Source of the DNA: Streptomyces nodosus
GTDB lineage: Bacteria; Actinomycetota; Actinomycetes; Streptomycetales; Streptomycetaceae
DNA: 64,000 nt
Direction: 5' to 3'
Assembly (NCBI RefSeq): GCF_008704995.1
Contig: NZ_CP023747.1
Location: forward strand, 2,568,501-2,632,500
The notes under the pieces are model-generated. The model saw only the letters and a list, made by a program, of their open reading frames with translations, ran no database searches and was not told where the DNA came from. The translations under genes and the position numbers were made by a program. Shown piece after piece: positions 17,674 through 25,677 of this stretch (its first letter is position 1; the number at the start of each line of letters is the position of its first letter).

Positions 17674-17984
17674 GGTGACTCCTTGCAAGTCGCACCTCTG
17701 CCGGGCGGGCACCCGGCAGCTCCCCGCAAGGTCCCGAACCCGGCCGACAAGCACCCGACACCACCCCGACACCCCCGACAGCCCCCCGACACCCCACATC
17801 GCCCCCCGACACTGGCGCCCCGAAAGGGGCGCGGGGAACTGCGCGACCAGCCACAACGAGCCCGCACCCGCCGAACCACCCGCACCGGCACCCCGAAAGG
17901 GGCGCGGGGAACTGCGCAAAACACCCCCAACGAACCCGCACCCGTCCCACCGGGCCACACGGCCCACCCGCCCCCACCGGACGG
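17674..17984. other. 311-base non-coding region with two dispersed repeats
   Basis: Lies between the start of the monooxygenase gene and the end of the response-regulator gene, both on the minus strand. It is very rich in CCCCGACA and CCGACAC runs and contains two copies of a common Streptomyces hairpin repeat (17815-17948). No coding sequence is supported. Confidence 0.7.
17815..17948. repeat. two copies of a dispersed Streptomyces hairpin repeat
   Basis: Copy 1 begins with the stem GCGCCCC-GAAA-GGGGCGC at 17815-17832 and continues GGGGAACTGCGCGACCAG. Copy 2 begins at 17888 with the same core (one stem mismatch) and the same GGGGAACTGCGC follow-on. The units are 73 bases apart. I recall this element at very many sites between Streptomyces genes, often downstream of a coding region as here. 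It could act as a terminator or mRNA end structure for the response regulator gene. Confidence 0.8.
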
Positions 17985-18650
17985 CTACGACGCCCCCCGC
18001 GGCACCGACACCAGCCCCGCCTCATAGGCCATGATCACCAGCTGCACGCGATCCCTGGCGTCCAGCTTCGTCAGCAGGCGGGTCAGATAGGTCTTCGCCG
18101 TCGCCACACTGATGTACAGCTCGGCGGCTATCTCGGTGTTGGACAGGCCACTGGCCACCAGGGTCAGGACCTCCCGCTCGCGATCCGTGATGCCGGACAG
18201 CTCCCGGTGGGCGCGGACCGGTTCGGGGCGGGCCGTGAAGTCCCGGATCAGGCGCCGGGTCACGCCGGGCGCGATCAACGCGTCGCCCGCCGCCACCACC
18301 CGTACCGCGCCGATGATGTCGTCCAGCGCCATGTCCTTCACCAGGAACCCGGACGCCCCGGCGTACAGCGCCCCGTACACATAGTCATCGTCGTCGAAGG
18401 TCGTCAGGACCACGATCCGCGCGTCCGTCGAGCCCGCGGTGATGCGGCGCGTCGCCTCGATGCCGTCCATCTCCGGCATACGGATGTCCATCACCACGAC
18501 GTCCGGCCCCAGTTCCTCCGTGAGCGACACCGCCTCCGCGCCGGTGCTCGCCTCCCCGACCACCTCCACGTCCTCGATGTCCGCCATCACCATCCGCAGC
18601 GCCGTACGGATCAGCTCCTGGTCGTCGGCAAGGATCACGCGCACGGTCAT
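17985..18650 (-). CDS. two-component response regulator, NarL/LuxR family
   Basis: DNA-binding response regulator of 221 residues. The receiver domain has VILADDQELIRTALRMVM, the phosphoacceptor Asp55 in PDVVVMDIRMPEMDG, LTTFDDDDYVYGAL, and the conserved Lys in GASGFLVKDM. The C-terminal LuxR helix-turn-helix is ITDREREVLTLVASGLSNTEIAAELYISVATAKTYLTRLLTKL. Its start overlaps the 3' end of the histidine kinase gene by four bases, so the two are produced together. The divergent ABC-2 exporter is the likely regulated target, as is common for this class. Confidence 0.93.
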   Translation of the reverse strand: MTVRVILADDQELIRTALRMVMADIEDVEVVGEASTGAEAVSLTEELGPDVVVMDIRMPEMDGIEATRRITAGSTDARIVVLTTFDDDDYVYGALYAGASGFLVKDMALDDIIGAVRVVAAGDALIAPGVTRRLIRDFTARPEPVRAHRELSGITDREREVLTLVASGLSNTEIAAELYISVATAKTYLTRLLTKLDARDRVQLVIMAYEAGLVSVPRGAS

Positions 18651-19855
18651 CGGACACCCACCGGTACGGGCAGCCGGGCCGCCACCCGGAAACCGCCCTC
18701 GGGACGCGGCGCGGCGTGGAACTCGCCGTGCAGCAGGGCCACGCGTTCCCGCATGCCCGCCAGGCCGAAGCCGGTGTCCGTCGACGTGCCCCGGCCCCGG
18801 CCGTCGTCGGTCACCTCCAGTCGGATGTCGTCCTCGCCGTAGTCCACGGTCACCCGGCAGGCGTGGGTGCCCGAGTGCCGTACGACATTGGTCACCGACT
18901 CCTGGATGATCCGGAACGCCGACAGGTCGATGTCCGGGGGAAGAGGGCGGGGGCGGCCCCGTCGCCGCACCTCCACCCGCACGCCCGCCGCCGTCGTGGT
19001 GGCGGCCAGGCCGTCGACGTCGTCCAGTCCGCTGACGGGCCCCGCCGCCGTGCCCGGATCGTCCTGGTGCCCCGCGTCGGCCGCCCGCAGCGCGACCAGC
19101 ATCCGCCGCAGCCCCGCCAGTGTCTCCCGGCCGGTCGTCTCCACCGCCCGCATCGCCTCGCGCGCCGCCTCCGGCTGGGTCGTCGCCACCCGGGTCGCCG
19201 CGCCCGCCTGGAGGGCGATGATGCCGATGCTGTGGGCCACCGTGTCATGCATCTCCCGGGCGATGCGCAGCCGCTCGGTGGTCACCGCCTGCGCCGCGGC
19301 CTGCGCGCTCAGCCGCTCGGCGTGTGCCCGGACCTGGTGCGCCGACCTGCCGAGCAGCCAGAGAATCACCGCGATCAGGGCCACGGCCAGCTCCGAGGAG
19401 GTGCCGGCGACCCCCCAGCAGAACAGCCGGACGGCCACAAAGGTGACCAGGGTCCCGAGCGCCAGCGCCAGGGCGATGCGCGCGGTGCGCCGCGGGCAGC
19501 TCGTCGCGACGAAGTACAGCGCCACGCCGGCCGCGAGGAACTGCGCCATAGGGATCTCGCCCACCGACAGGGGGACCGTCCCGAGAACCGCGGCCAGGAG
19601 CAGACAGACGCAGGCGGCCAGGGGGCGGCGCGCCAGCAGACGGCCGCCGTTCAGGGCCGTCGCGGTGGCCAGAACGACGAAGGTCACGCCGTCCCAGCGG
19701 TGCAGCAGATGGCTGGGGTACTGGCCGGGCTCGCTCTCCCCGGGCAGCCTGGTCCGGGCGATGAACGTGAAGACCAGCCCCGCGCACCAGGCGACCACCG
19801 TCCAGGCGCCCGGAGGCACCCGCTTGAGCAGGGGGAGCGGCGTGGTGGCGTGCAT
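18647..19855 (-). CDS. two-component sensor histidine kinase (HisKA_3 type)
   Basis: Membrane sensor kinase of about 402 residues. The N-terminal half holds several hydrophobic segments (about residues 18-168: AWTVVAWCAGLVFTFI, LAACVCLLLAAVLG, ALALALGTLVTFVAVRLFCWGV, ALIAVILWLLG) with almost no extracellular loop. It therefore probably senses membrane state. The dimerisation/phosphoacceptor helix is RLRIAREMHDTVAHSIGIIALQAGAA with His203. The ATPase domain has AFRIIQESVTNVVRHSG (N box), VTDDGRGRG and GFGLAGMRERVALLHG. ATG 19855 fits a leaderless promoter. It pairs with the overlapping response regulator and is divergent from the ABC exporter. Confidence 0.91.
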   Translation of the reverse strand: MHATTPLPLLKRVPPGAWTVVAWCAGLVFTFIARTRLPGESEPGQYPSHLLHRWDGVTFVVLATATALNGGRLLARRPLAACVCLLLAAVLGTVPLSVGEIPMAQFLAAGVALYFVATSCPRRTARIALALALGTLVTFVAVRLFCWGVAGTSSELAVALIAVILWLLGRSAHQVRAHAERLSAQAAAQAVTTERLRIAREMHDTVAHSIGIIALQAGAATRVATTQPEAAREAMRAVETTGRETLAGLRRMLVALRAADAGHQDDPGTAAGPVSGLDDVDGLAATTTAAGVRVEVRRRGRPRPLPPDIDLSAFRIIQESVTNVVRHSGTHACRVTVDYGEDDIRLEVTDDGRGRGTSTDTGFGLAGMRERVALLHGEFHAAPRPEGGFRVAARLPVPVGVR

Positions 19856-19891
19856 GCCGCGATGGTAGGCACGGGGCGCGGCGCCGGTCAT
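19855..19891 (-). promoter_or_regulatory. putative leaderless promoter of the two-component operon
   Basis: On the minus strand, ATGACC (19891-19886), an 18-base spacer and TACCAT (19867-19862) are followed by six bases and then the kinase ATG at 19855. No ribosome binding site is present, so a leaderless message is likely. Confidence 0.5.
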
Positions 19892-19987
19892 CGGACCAGG
19901 GACGTACAACCACGGTCGACACTCCCCTCCCCGAGTGTCGGCGACGGGGCGATGCCCCGGACCGCCCGCCCCGGCACCGTGGACCCC

Positions 19988-20902
19988 GTGATCGAAGTCA
20001 ACCGGCTCACCCGGCGCTACGGCGACACCACCGCCGTCCACGACCTGTCCTTCACCGTCCGCCCCGGCCGTGTCACCGGCTTCCTGGGGCCGAACGGCGC
20101 GGGCAAGACCACCACCCTGCGGATGCTGCTCGGCCTCGTCGAGCCGACCTCCGGTACCGCCACCGTCAGCGGGCGCTCCTTCCGCCGGCACCCTCGGGGG
20201 CTGCACCATGCCGGTGCCCTCCTGGACGCCGGTGATGTGCACGGCGGCCGGTCCGCACGCGCCCATCTGGCGGCTCTGGCCCGCAGCAACCGCATTGCAG
20301 CGCGCCGGGTGGACGAGGTCCTCGCCGAGGTGGGGCTCACCGATGCCGCGGCCCGGCGCCGGGTCGGCGGCTATTCACTGGGCATGAAGCAGCGGCTCGG
20401 TATCGCCGCCGCGCTGCTCGGCGATCCCCCGGTCCTCCTCTTCGACGAGCCGCTCAACGGGCTGGACCCCGAGGGTGTGCTGTGGGTGCGGGGGCTGTTC
20501 CGGAGGCTGGCCGCCGAAGGGCGTACCGTCTTCGTCTCCAGTCACCTCATGTCCGAGATGGAGCACACCGCCGACGAGCTGATCGTCATCGGCCGGGGTG
20601 AGCTGATCGCCGCGGAGAGCCTCGCCGAGTTCTCCGCGCGCGGCACCCGGCCGACGGTGACCGTGCGCACGCCCGACGCGGAGGCGCTGGCCGCCGCGTT
20701 GTCGGCCGAGGGCGCGACCGTGGCGCCGCAGGACGGGGAGACGCTGGAGGTGACCGGGCTCGGGTCGGACCGGATCGGCGAGATCGCCCATGAACACCAC
20801 TTCCTGCTGCGGGAGTTGTCCCCCCAGGCCGCCTCTCTGGAAGCCGCCTTCATGGAACTGACCGCCGACAGCGTCGAATACCTCGCCGGAGAGCCCCGAT
20901 GA
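19988..20902 (+). CDS. ABC exporter ATP-binding protein
   Basis: ATPase of a DrrA/CcmA-like exporter, partner of the following permease. About 304 residues: Walker A GFLGPNGAGKTTTLRMLLGL, Q-loop region HAGALLDAGDVHGGRSAR, a modified signature GGYSLGMKQRLGIAAALLG, Walker B PVLLFDEPLNGLDPEG, and the switch histidine in VFVSSHLMSEMEHTADELIVI. The C-terminal 80 residues (TVTVRTPDAEALAAALSAEGATV) match the extra domain of antibiotic exporters. The GTG at 19988 starts the conserved IEVNRLTRRYG; an in-frame ATG at 19952 is possible, with no good ribosome binding site at either. It overlaps the permease by four bases and is divergent from a two-component operon that probably controls it. Confidence 0.9.
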   Translation: MIEVNRLTRRYGDTTAVHDLSFTVRPGRVTGFLGPNGAGKTTTLRMLLGLVEPTSGTATVSGRSFRRHPRGLHHAGALLDAGDVHGGRSARAHLAALARSNRIAARRVDEVLAEVGLTDAAARRRVGGYSLGMKQRLGIAAALLGDPPVLLFDEPLNGLDPEGVLWVRGLFRRLAAEGRTVFVSSHLMSEMEHTADELIVIGRGELIAAESLAEFSARGTRPTVTVRTPDAEALAAALSAEGATVAPQDGETLEVTGLGSDRIGEIAHEHHFLLRELSPQAASLEAAFMELTADSVEYLAGEPR

Positions 20903-21729
20903 CCACTCTCGCCCTGCCCGCCGCGCGCTTCACCGATCTGCTGGCCGCCGAGTGGATCAAGCTCCGCTCCCTGCGCTCCACCTCCTGGGCACTGGGCTCC
21001 AGCGCTTTCGCCGTCATCGCCTTCAACGCCAACGCGGCCCGCGCCGACTACGCCAACTACCCGGGCTACGGCCGGGTCATCCAGGAGAACTTCCTCTCCT
21101 GGGCGCTGCGGGACGCCTTCACTCAGGGCGCCGCCATGATCCTGGTCCTGGCGGCGGCGAGCATCGGCGCCGCCACGGTCGTCGGCGAGTACGCGACGGG
21201 CCTGATCCGCACGACCTTCACGGCCGTCCCGGACCGGCGTGCGCTGATGGCCGCGAAGGTGGCCGTGGTGACCGCCGTCATGACGGTGTACGGGGCCGTC
21301 GTCGCGAGCGCCTCCTTCGCCGCGACCCAGGCCATCCTGGACGGCCGGGGCCAGGGCGTGCCGATCGGTCATCCCGGGGCGCTGCGCGTGGTGATGGCGT
21401 CGGCGCTGCTCGCCCCGGTCTGCGCCCTGGTCGGCATGGGCCTCGGCGCCCTGATCCGGCACAGCGCGACGACCATGGTGGTCCATGTGTTCGTCCTGTT
21501 GTTCCTGCCCTCCTTCATCACCGAGCGCTACCACTGGACGGCGTGCGTCCGGAACGCCCTCCCCTTCAGCGCCTGGCTCCGCCTCGTCGACATCGACTAC
21601 GGGCACCAGCCGTTCACCCTGGTCTCCCGCTGGCCGACCACGGTGACGGGCGGCTGGATCGTGTTCGGGGCGTGGGCACTGGTGGCGGCCGTCGTCACGG
21701 TGGTGGCCGTGGACCGCCGCGACGTCTGA
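20899..21729 (+). CDS. ABC-2 type exporter permease
   Basis: Membrane partner of the preceding ATPase. The 276-residue protein starts with the typical cytoplasmic helix RFTDLLAAEWIKLRSLRSTSWAL. About six hydrophobic segments follow, including AAMILVLAAASIGAATVVGEYATGLIRTTFTAVPDRRALMAAK (the ABC-2 signature around GEYxxGxIRxT) and VTGGWIVFGAWALVAAVVTVVAV at the end. ATG overlaps the ATPase stop codon by four bases. Together with the divergent sensor pair this resembles lantibiotic or peptide-stress detoxification modules, but no peptide gene is nearby and the cargo is unknown. It is convergent with the next cluster. Confidence 0.88.
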   Translation: MTTLALPAARFTDLLAAEWIKLRSLRSTSWALGSSAFAVIAFNANAARADYANYPGYGRVIQENFLSWALRDAFTQGAAMILVLAAASIGAATVVGEYATGLIRTTFTAVPDRRALMAAKVAVVTAVMTVYGAVVASASFAATQAILDGRGQGVPIGHPGALRVVMASALLAPVCALVGMGLGALIRHSATTMVVHVFVLLFLPSFITERYHWTACVRNALPFSAWLRLVDIDYGHQPFTLVSRWPTTVTGGWIVFGAWALVAAVVTVVAVDRRDV

Positions 21730-21765
21730 GACCCGGCGCGCGGAACGCGGGGCACGGCACACGGT

Positions 21766-22767
21766 TCAGTCGGCGGTCTCGGTCCCCTCCTCCGTGGCCT
21801 CCCAGAGCACATTGAAGCGGTTGACGCGTTCGCGGACGTGCTCCGGCGTCATCTTCAGGGTGGTCTTCACGGGCACCACCCGCACATCCGGCTCGGTCTC
21901 GTAGCAGAGTTCGCCGTCGAAGATGATGAAGTCGTTCAGCGGGGTCACCTGGACGCTGGGCTCCAGCCGCGACTGGACCGCGATCCGGGCGTCGATGCCG
22001 AAGGTGCGCTGCCGGGCGCAGACGGTCCGCAGGCCCTCGGTGACATGCTCCGGCTCGTCCACCAGGAACAGCCTCCGCACCTGCACCCCGCGCTTCTTGA
22101 TCGCCTCCCCCTGCGCGGCGAGATAACGCTTCGCCGGCTCGCTGAACCAGAAGTCCCGGTCCACATCGGTGCTGGTGGCATACACCGTCCGCCGGGCGCA
22201 GGTGGTGAGGTCGATCAGCCACTCATGGTTCTCGCCGGGGCACTCCGCGCTGCCGTTGCTGAGGCTCTCCATCAGCGAGGCGAGCCGGCCGATCTCCTCC
22301 TGGGCGAAGGTCTTCACGATCTCCGAACCGTGCTCGCCGACCTGGGTGTACTTGCGGGCCAGCCGGGTCACCCCGTCGGAGCGCAGCACCGAACGGTCCA
22401 CCTGGCTGAACAGCTCGGTGGCGTCGTTGATCTTGGCGAAGCTCTCGTCGATCGCCTCGCGCATCTCGGCGTGGTGCGCGGTCAGCCGGTCCTTCATCTC
22501 GCGCAGCCGCCGCTTCTGGTACTCCTCGACGGTCTCCAGCCGCTCGCCGAAGTCCACCAGATACTGCACCAGGAGCGTCGCGCTGCCGAGGGTGATGGAC
22601 ACGGTCCACTGCCACAACTCGCCCTGGTCCGGGGTCAGGGCATTGGTCAGCAGGAACGTTCCCGCTGCCACCACCGCCGTGACCAGGGTCTTGCGGAACA
22701 CTTTCGACACTCGCTGCTCCTCGCGCTGCGGCGCCGCCCTTACCTCTCCTGTCGTCGTTCCGTTCAC
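21766..22767 (-). CDS. membrane-anchored coiled-coil protein of unknown function, last gene of a six-gene cluster
   Basis: A 333-residue protein, not recognised. Two membrane helices lie near the N-terminus (TLVTAVVAAGTFLLTNAL at about residues 28-45 and LWQWTVSITLGSATLLVQYLV at about 52-72). A coiled coil of about 70 residues follows (ERLETVEEYQKRRLREMKDRLTAHHAEMREAIDESFAKI). The soluble C-terminal domain has TVYATSTDVDRDFWFSEPAKRYLAAQGEAIKKRGVQVRRLFLVD and DFIIFDGELCYETEPDVRVV. Its strand/helix pattern recalls phospholipase-D-like folds but it lacks an HKD motif. GTG 22767 has the strongest ribosome binding site (GGGGGAGG). It follows the SCO2521-like gene after 39 bases on the same strand, so it is probably part of that operon and could tether it to the membrane. 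Confidence 0.78.
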   Translation of the reverse strand: MNGTTTGEVRAAPQREEQRVSKVFRKTLVTAVVAAGTFLLTNALTPDQGELWQWTVSITLGSATLLVQYLVDFGERLETVEEYQKRRLREMKDRLTAHHAEMREAIDESFAKINDATELFSQVDRSVLRSDGVTRLARKYTQVGEHGSEIVKTFAQEEIGRLASLMESLSNGSAECPGENHEWLIDLTTCARRTVYATSTDVDRDFWFSEPAKRYLAAQGEAIKKRGVQVRRLFLVDEPEHVTEGLRTVCARQRTFGIDARIAVQSRLEPSVQVTPLNDFIIFDGELCYETEPDVRVVPVKTTLKMTPEHVRERVNRFNVLWEATEEGTETAD

Positions 22768-22806
22768 TTCGACCTCCCCCGTCGAATGCGTCGTTGGTGC
22801 CGCCCC

Positions 22807-23775
22807 TCAGGGTGCGCTCAGCGCCCGGTGGAGCAATGGAATAGCCTGGACGGCCAGTTGGTCGCGGATGCGCTGGACCAGGGTTCCCCACTGGCGGGTG
22901 AACCCCGGCTCCCGTTCCAGCACGTCCCACAGCTGACCCAGGGTGCGGTCCACATGGGCGCCCGGCATCCACAGATGCAGCAGATGATCGACGGCCGGGC
23001 GCAGCGCCAGGACGGCCGAGGGGCCGTCCGACGCACCGAGCCTGCTGCTGTCCAGCATGTGCACGACGGTCGTCAGCAGCCAGTCGTGCAGGGCGAGGTC
23101 CTCGCACAGTCCCGCGGCCGCGGCGGCCGGGGTGCCGTCCGGCAGCCTCAGCTCCATGGTCCGCAGCCCGTCCTCGGCCAGGGTGAAGCGCGCCAGCGAG
23201 GGTCCCTCGCCCTGCGGGGCACGCCGCGCGACCCAGCGCAGCCGGGTGCGCCGGGACTTGAAGGGCGCCTTGTGGTCGAGCAGCGGATGCCGCATCAGCT
23301 GCGCGAACAGCCCCTCGGCGATCATCCCGAGGTCCAGCTCGCCCCGCCCGTTCCCGCGCAGGACGCCTTCCGCGACGGCCCGTTCGGGCAGCTTCCCCAA
23401 GGGTTCGACCAGCCCGGGCCGTACCAGGTAGTGGCCCCAGGGACGGCGCAGATCGGGTCCGGCGGCCGGGGCGCCGAAGCGGGCGGTGGTCTGCAGGACC
23501 CGGCCCTCGGTGAGCGCCGCGCGGGTGGCCACCGTGCCGACGCCGCGCACCCTGGCCCCGTTGGCGGTGGGCAGTCTGCAGTCCACCCCGGTGAGGACCT
23601 CCGGGGAGAGCGCGTACAGATTGGGGCGTTCGGAGACCCGGACGTGTTCGTCGGCGCGCAGCCTCAGCAGTTGGGCGGCGGCCCGGCCGTCCAGTGCCTG
23701 GAAGGACGGCAGCAGTCCGGTGCGGGTCTCGCCACAGACGACGACCGGACGTGCCGACTCCCCCGGGGCTCGCAT
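22807..23775 (-). CDS. SCO2521-family protein of unknown function
   Basis: A 322-residue protein that I match from memory to the family named after S. coelicolor SCO2521; no biochemical role is known to me. The N-terminus reads RPVVVCGETRTGLLPSFQALDGRAAAQLLRLRADEHVRVSERPNLYALSPEVLTGVDCRLP, with regularly spaced strands. The middle has RGVGTVATRAALTEGRVLQTTARF, and the C-terminal half is helical (ALRPAVDHLLHLWMPGAHVDRTLGQLWDVLERE). No signal peptide or membrane segment. ATG 23775 has GAGGAG upstream and lies one base beyond the SCO2522-like stop codon. It is the fifth gene of the cluster that begins with the methyltransferase. Confidence 0.75.
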   Translation of the reverse strand: MRAPGESARPVVVCGETRTGLLPSFQALDGRAAAQLLRLRADEHVRVSERPNLYALSPEVLTGVDCRLPTANGARVRGVGTVATRAALTEGRVLQTTARFGAPAAGPDLRRPWGHYLVRPGLVEPLGKLPERAVAEGVLRGNGRGELDLGMIAEGLFAQLMRHPLLDHKAPFKSRRTRLRWVARRAPQGEGPSLARFTLAEDGLRTMELRLPDGTPAAAAAGLCEDLALHDWLLTTVVHMLDSSRLGASDGPSAVLALRPAVDHLLHLWMPGAHVDRTLGQLWDVLEREPGFTRQWGTLVQRIRDQLAVQAIPLLHRALSAP

Positions 23776-23776
23776 C

Positions 23777-24760
23777 TCAGGTCTCCTCGGCGGAGGAGAC
23801 GTGGGCGGGCTCCTCGTAGAAGACATAGCCGGCGCGCTGTGCGACCGCGGCCGGCACCGCGGCGCCCTCGCGGGCGGAGCGCTCGGCGACCTGCCGGAGG
23901 GCACCGGAGTCGACGTCCACCTGGTCGAGGATGAGTCGTACGGCGTCCTCCACGGCCAGGAAGCGGTTCGCCATCAGTGTGCAGGTGCGGTACGCGCAGA
24001 AGGGCGCCGCCGCGGGGCTGAGCTGGAGCAGCGGCGGCAGCCGGTCCCAGTCGTAGGGGAAGTCCCCGCCGTTCCAGGGCCGTGGGGTCAGCACCGGCTC
24101 GCCGAGGTGGCGCAGCAGTCCGAGACGGGCCAGCTGCCAGACCGCGGCGAGGAACGGGCAGGACCACAGGCGCTGTCCGTCCTTCTCCGACCACAGCTCG
24201 ACGTCCATGAACACGGAGTGGTTGCGGGCGGCGGTCTCCTGGGGCGGCTGCCAGCCGGTGACCTCGTCCATGGCGCTGCGCGAGGTGGGCGTCCGCTGCC
24301 CGTTGGCGAGCCAGCCGGTCTGGCTGACCGGCGGGCGGGAGCCATGGCTGCCCGGTGGTGGCGACTCGACCAGGCGGTGTGCCACGGACTCGGCGATCTC
24401 GATCTTGTCGGCGACGGCGCAGCCCGACTCGCGGGCCAGATAGTCGATGACCAGTCCGGCCTGCGCGGCCTCCTCCAGCACCACGGGGACGAGTTCGGCG
24501 GGGGTGGAGAAACGGGTGAAGTAGTCGTCGACGAGGAAGCAGGTGCTGATGCGGGGCCGCCTGCCGCCGGTGCGGCGCGCGGCGGCGGCCCGGGCGGCCT
24601 CCACCCAGATCCGTACCTCGGCGAAGTGCTCCCGCAGCCGCTCGGGCCCGGCCTCGAAGTCCTCCATGTAGAGATGGCCGAGCTCCAGCGAGAGATGGGA
24701 GAGCGGCACGGACTGGGTGCGGGGCTGGGCGGTGGTCTCCTGGAACACGGACTCCGTCAC
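23777..24760 (-). CDS. SCO2522-family protein of unknown function
   Basis: A 327-residue protein matching what I recall as the SCO2522 family. Its N-terminal half has PLSHLSLELGHLYMEDFEAGPERLREHFAEVRIWVEAAR, followed by ISTCFLVDDYFTRFSTPAELVPVVLEEAAQAGLVIDYLARESGCAVAD. The LVDDYF acidic pair and the alternating strand-helix pattern suggest an alpha/beta enzyme core. A proline-rich linker (ESPPPGSHGSRPPVSQTGW) precedes VFMDVELWSEKDGQRLWSCPFLAAVWQLARLGLLR and FPYDWDRLPPLLQLSPAAAPFCAYRTCTLMANRFLAVEDAVRLIL. The GTG at 24760 overlaps the ATPase stop codon by four bases. No function can be assigned. Confidence 0.77.
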   Translation of the reverse strand: MTESVFQETTAQPRTQSVPLSHLSLELGHLYMEDFEAGPERLREHFAEVRIWVEAARAAAARRTGGRRPRISTCFLVDDYFTRFSTPAELVPVVLEEAAQAGLVIDYLARESGCAVADKIEIAESVAHRLVESPPPGSHGSRPPVSQTGWLANGQRTPTSRSAMDEVTGWQPPQETAARNHSVFMDVELWSEKDGQRLWSCPFLAAVWQLARLGLLRHLGEPVLTPRPWNGGDFPYDWDRLPPLLQLSPAAAPFCAYRTCTLMANRFLAVEDAVRLILDQVDVDSGALRQVAERSAREGAAVPAAVAQRAGYVFYEEPAHVSSAEET

Positions 24761-25674
24761 GCCGGCTCCCAGTATTTGTCGTCGGTGAGCCGGCCGGCCA
24801 GTTCGCTCAGCGCCTCCCAGGTCTCCCGGTTGGCGATCTGGCTGTCCAGCACGTCCTCGTCGGTGATGAGCTGTTCGCGCCACTGCAGGACGGGCTCCAG
24901 GGGCACGGAGCCGAGGACCAGGCTGTAGCCGATGCCGGAGGAGGAGGCGAGCTGCTTGAGGTCGCTGTCGCAGGCGCGCATCCACGCCGACTGGGTGGCC
25001 GAGACCTGCGACCACAGCGACGACTCGGGGTCGGGTACGGCGGCCCGTACGAACCGGATGGCGTTGCGCAGCGCGCCCTCGTCATGGCCGCGTGAGACAC
25101 CGCCGGCGAGGATGCCGCGCCTGCCGAAGACCAGGTTCGCCGCGGCCGACACATGCTGGCGGGTCCAGCGGTGGAAGACCAGCCAGCGGAACTCGACACC
25201 GCGCATCTCGCGCTGCGAGGTGGCCTCCAGCGCCATGTCGACGGCATAGCTGCGGCCGGCGCTGAGGTCGACGACGATCACATCGAACTCGCTGTTGAGC
25301 CGGAGCAGCAGGTCCACACAGCGGCGCAGGTTGTCCTCGGTGGTGGCGAACTCGCCGCCGCTGAGGTCGCCGGGCATCAGCACCAGACGGCCCGCGCCGG
25401 GCGGCCGGTTGCGCAGCACCGGGTGCTCGGTGTCCGCCCAGACGTCGACCCGGGCCGGCTCGGCGGTCTCACCGGTCAGATAGGTGTGCAGGCCCTGTTC
25501 CTCGGCGGCCCGGCGGGCGTCGGGGACGTCGAAGACGGCCGCGGCGGTGGGCGAGCCGAAGTCGAAGTCGAGATAGCAGACGTCGTCACCGGCCAGTGCC
25601 CGGTGATAGGCGAGGTTGGCGCTGGTGACGGAACGGCCGGTGCCTCCCTTGTCGGAGGCCGCGAAGACGAGCAC
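24757..25674 (-). CDS. SCO2523-family variant P-loop ATPase (ParA/MinD-like)
   Basis: A 305-residue protein with the architecture of SIMIBI-class ATPases of the ParA/MinD type but an altered nucleotide site. Its start, VFAASDKGGTGRSVTSANLAYHRA, aligns with the deviant Walker A KGGxGKT. The signature lysine of KGG is kept, while the canonical GK lysine is arginine (GTGRS). DFDFGSP is the A' motif and FDVIVVDLSAGRSYAVDMAL the Walker B region. Late sequence (WSQVSATQSAWMRACDSDLKQLASSSGIGYSLVLGSVPLEPVLQWREQLI) replaces the usual MinD tail. No C-terminal amphipathic membrane helix is seen. GTG 25674 follows the previous stop codon by three bases. From memory it belongs to the family named SCO2523, annotated as a variant P-loop protein. 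Confidence 0.85.
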   Translation of the reverse strand: MLVFAASDKGGTGRSVTSANLAYHRALAGDDVCYLDFDFGSPTAAAVFDVPDARRAAEEQGLHTYLTGETAEPARVDVWADTEHPVLRNRPPGAGRLVLMPGDLSGGEFATTEDNLRRCVDLLLRLNSEFDVIVVDLSAGRSYAVDMALEATSQREMRGVEFRWLVFHRWTRQHVSAAANLVFGRRGILAGGVSRGHDEGALRNAIRFVRAAVPDPESSLWSQVSATQSAWMRACDSDLKQLASSSGIGYSLVLGSVPLEPVLQWREQLITDEDVLDSQIANRETWEALSELAGRLTDDKYWEPA

Positions 25675-25677
25675 GGC

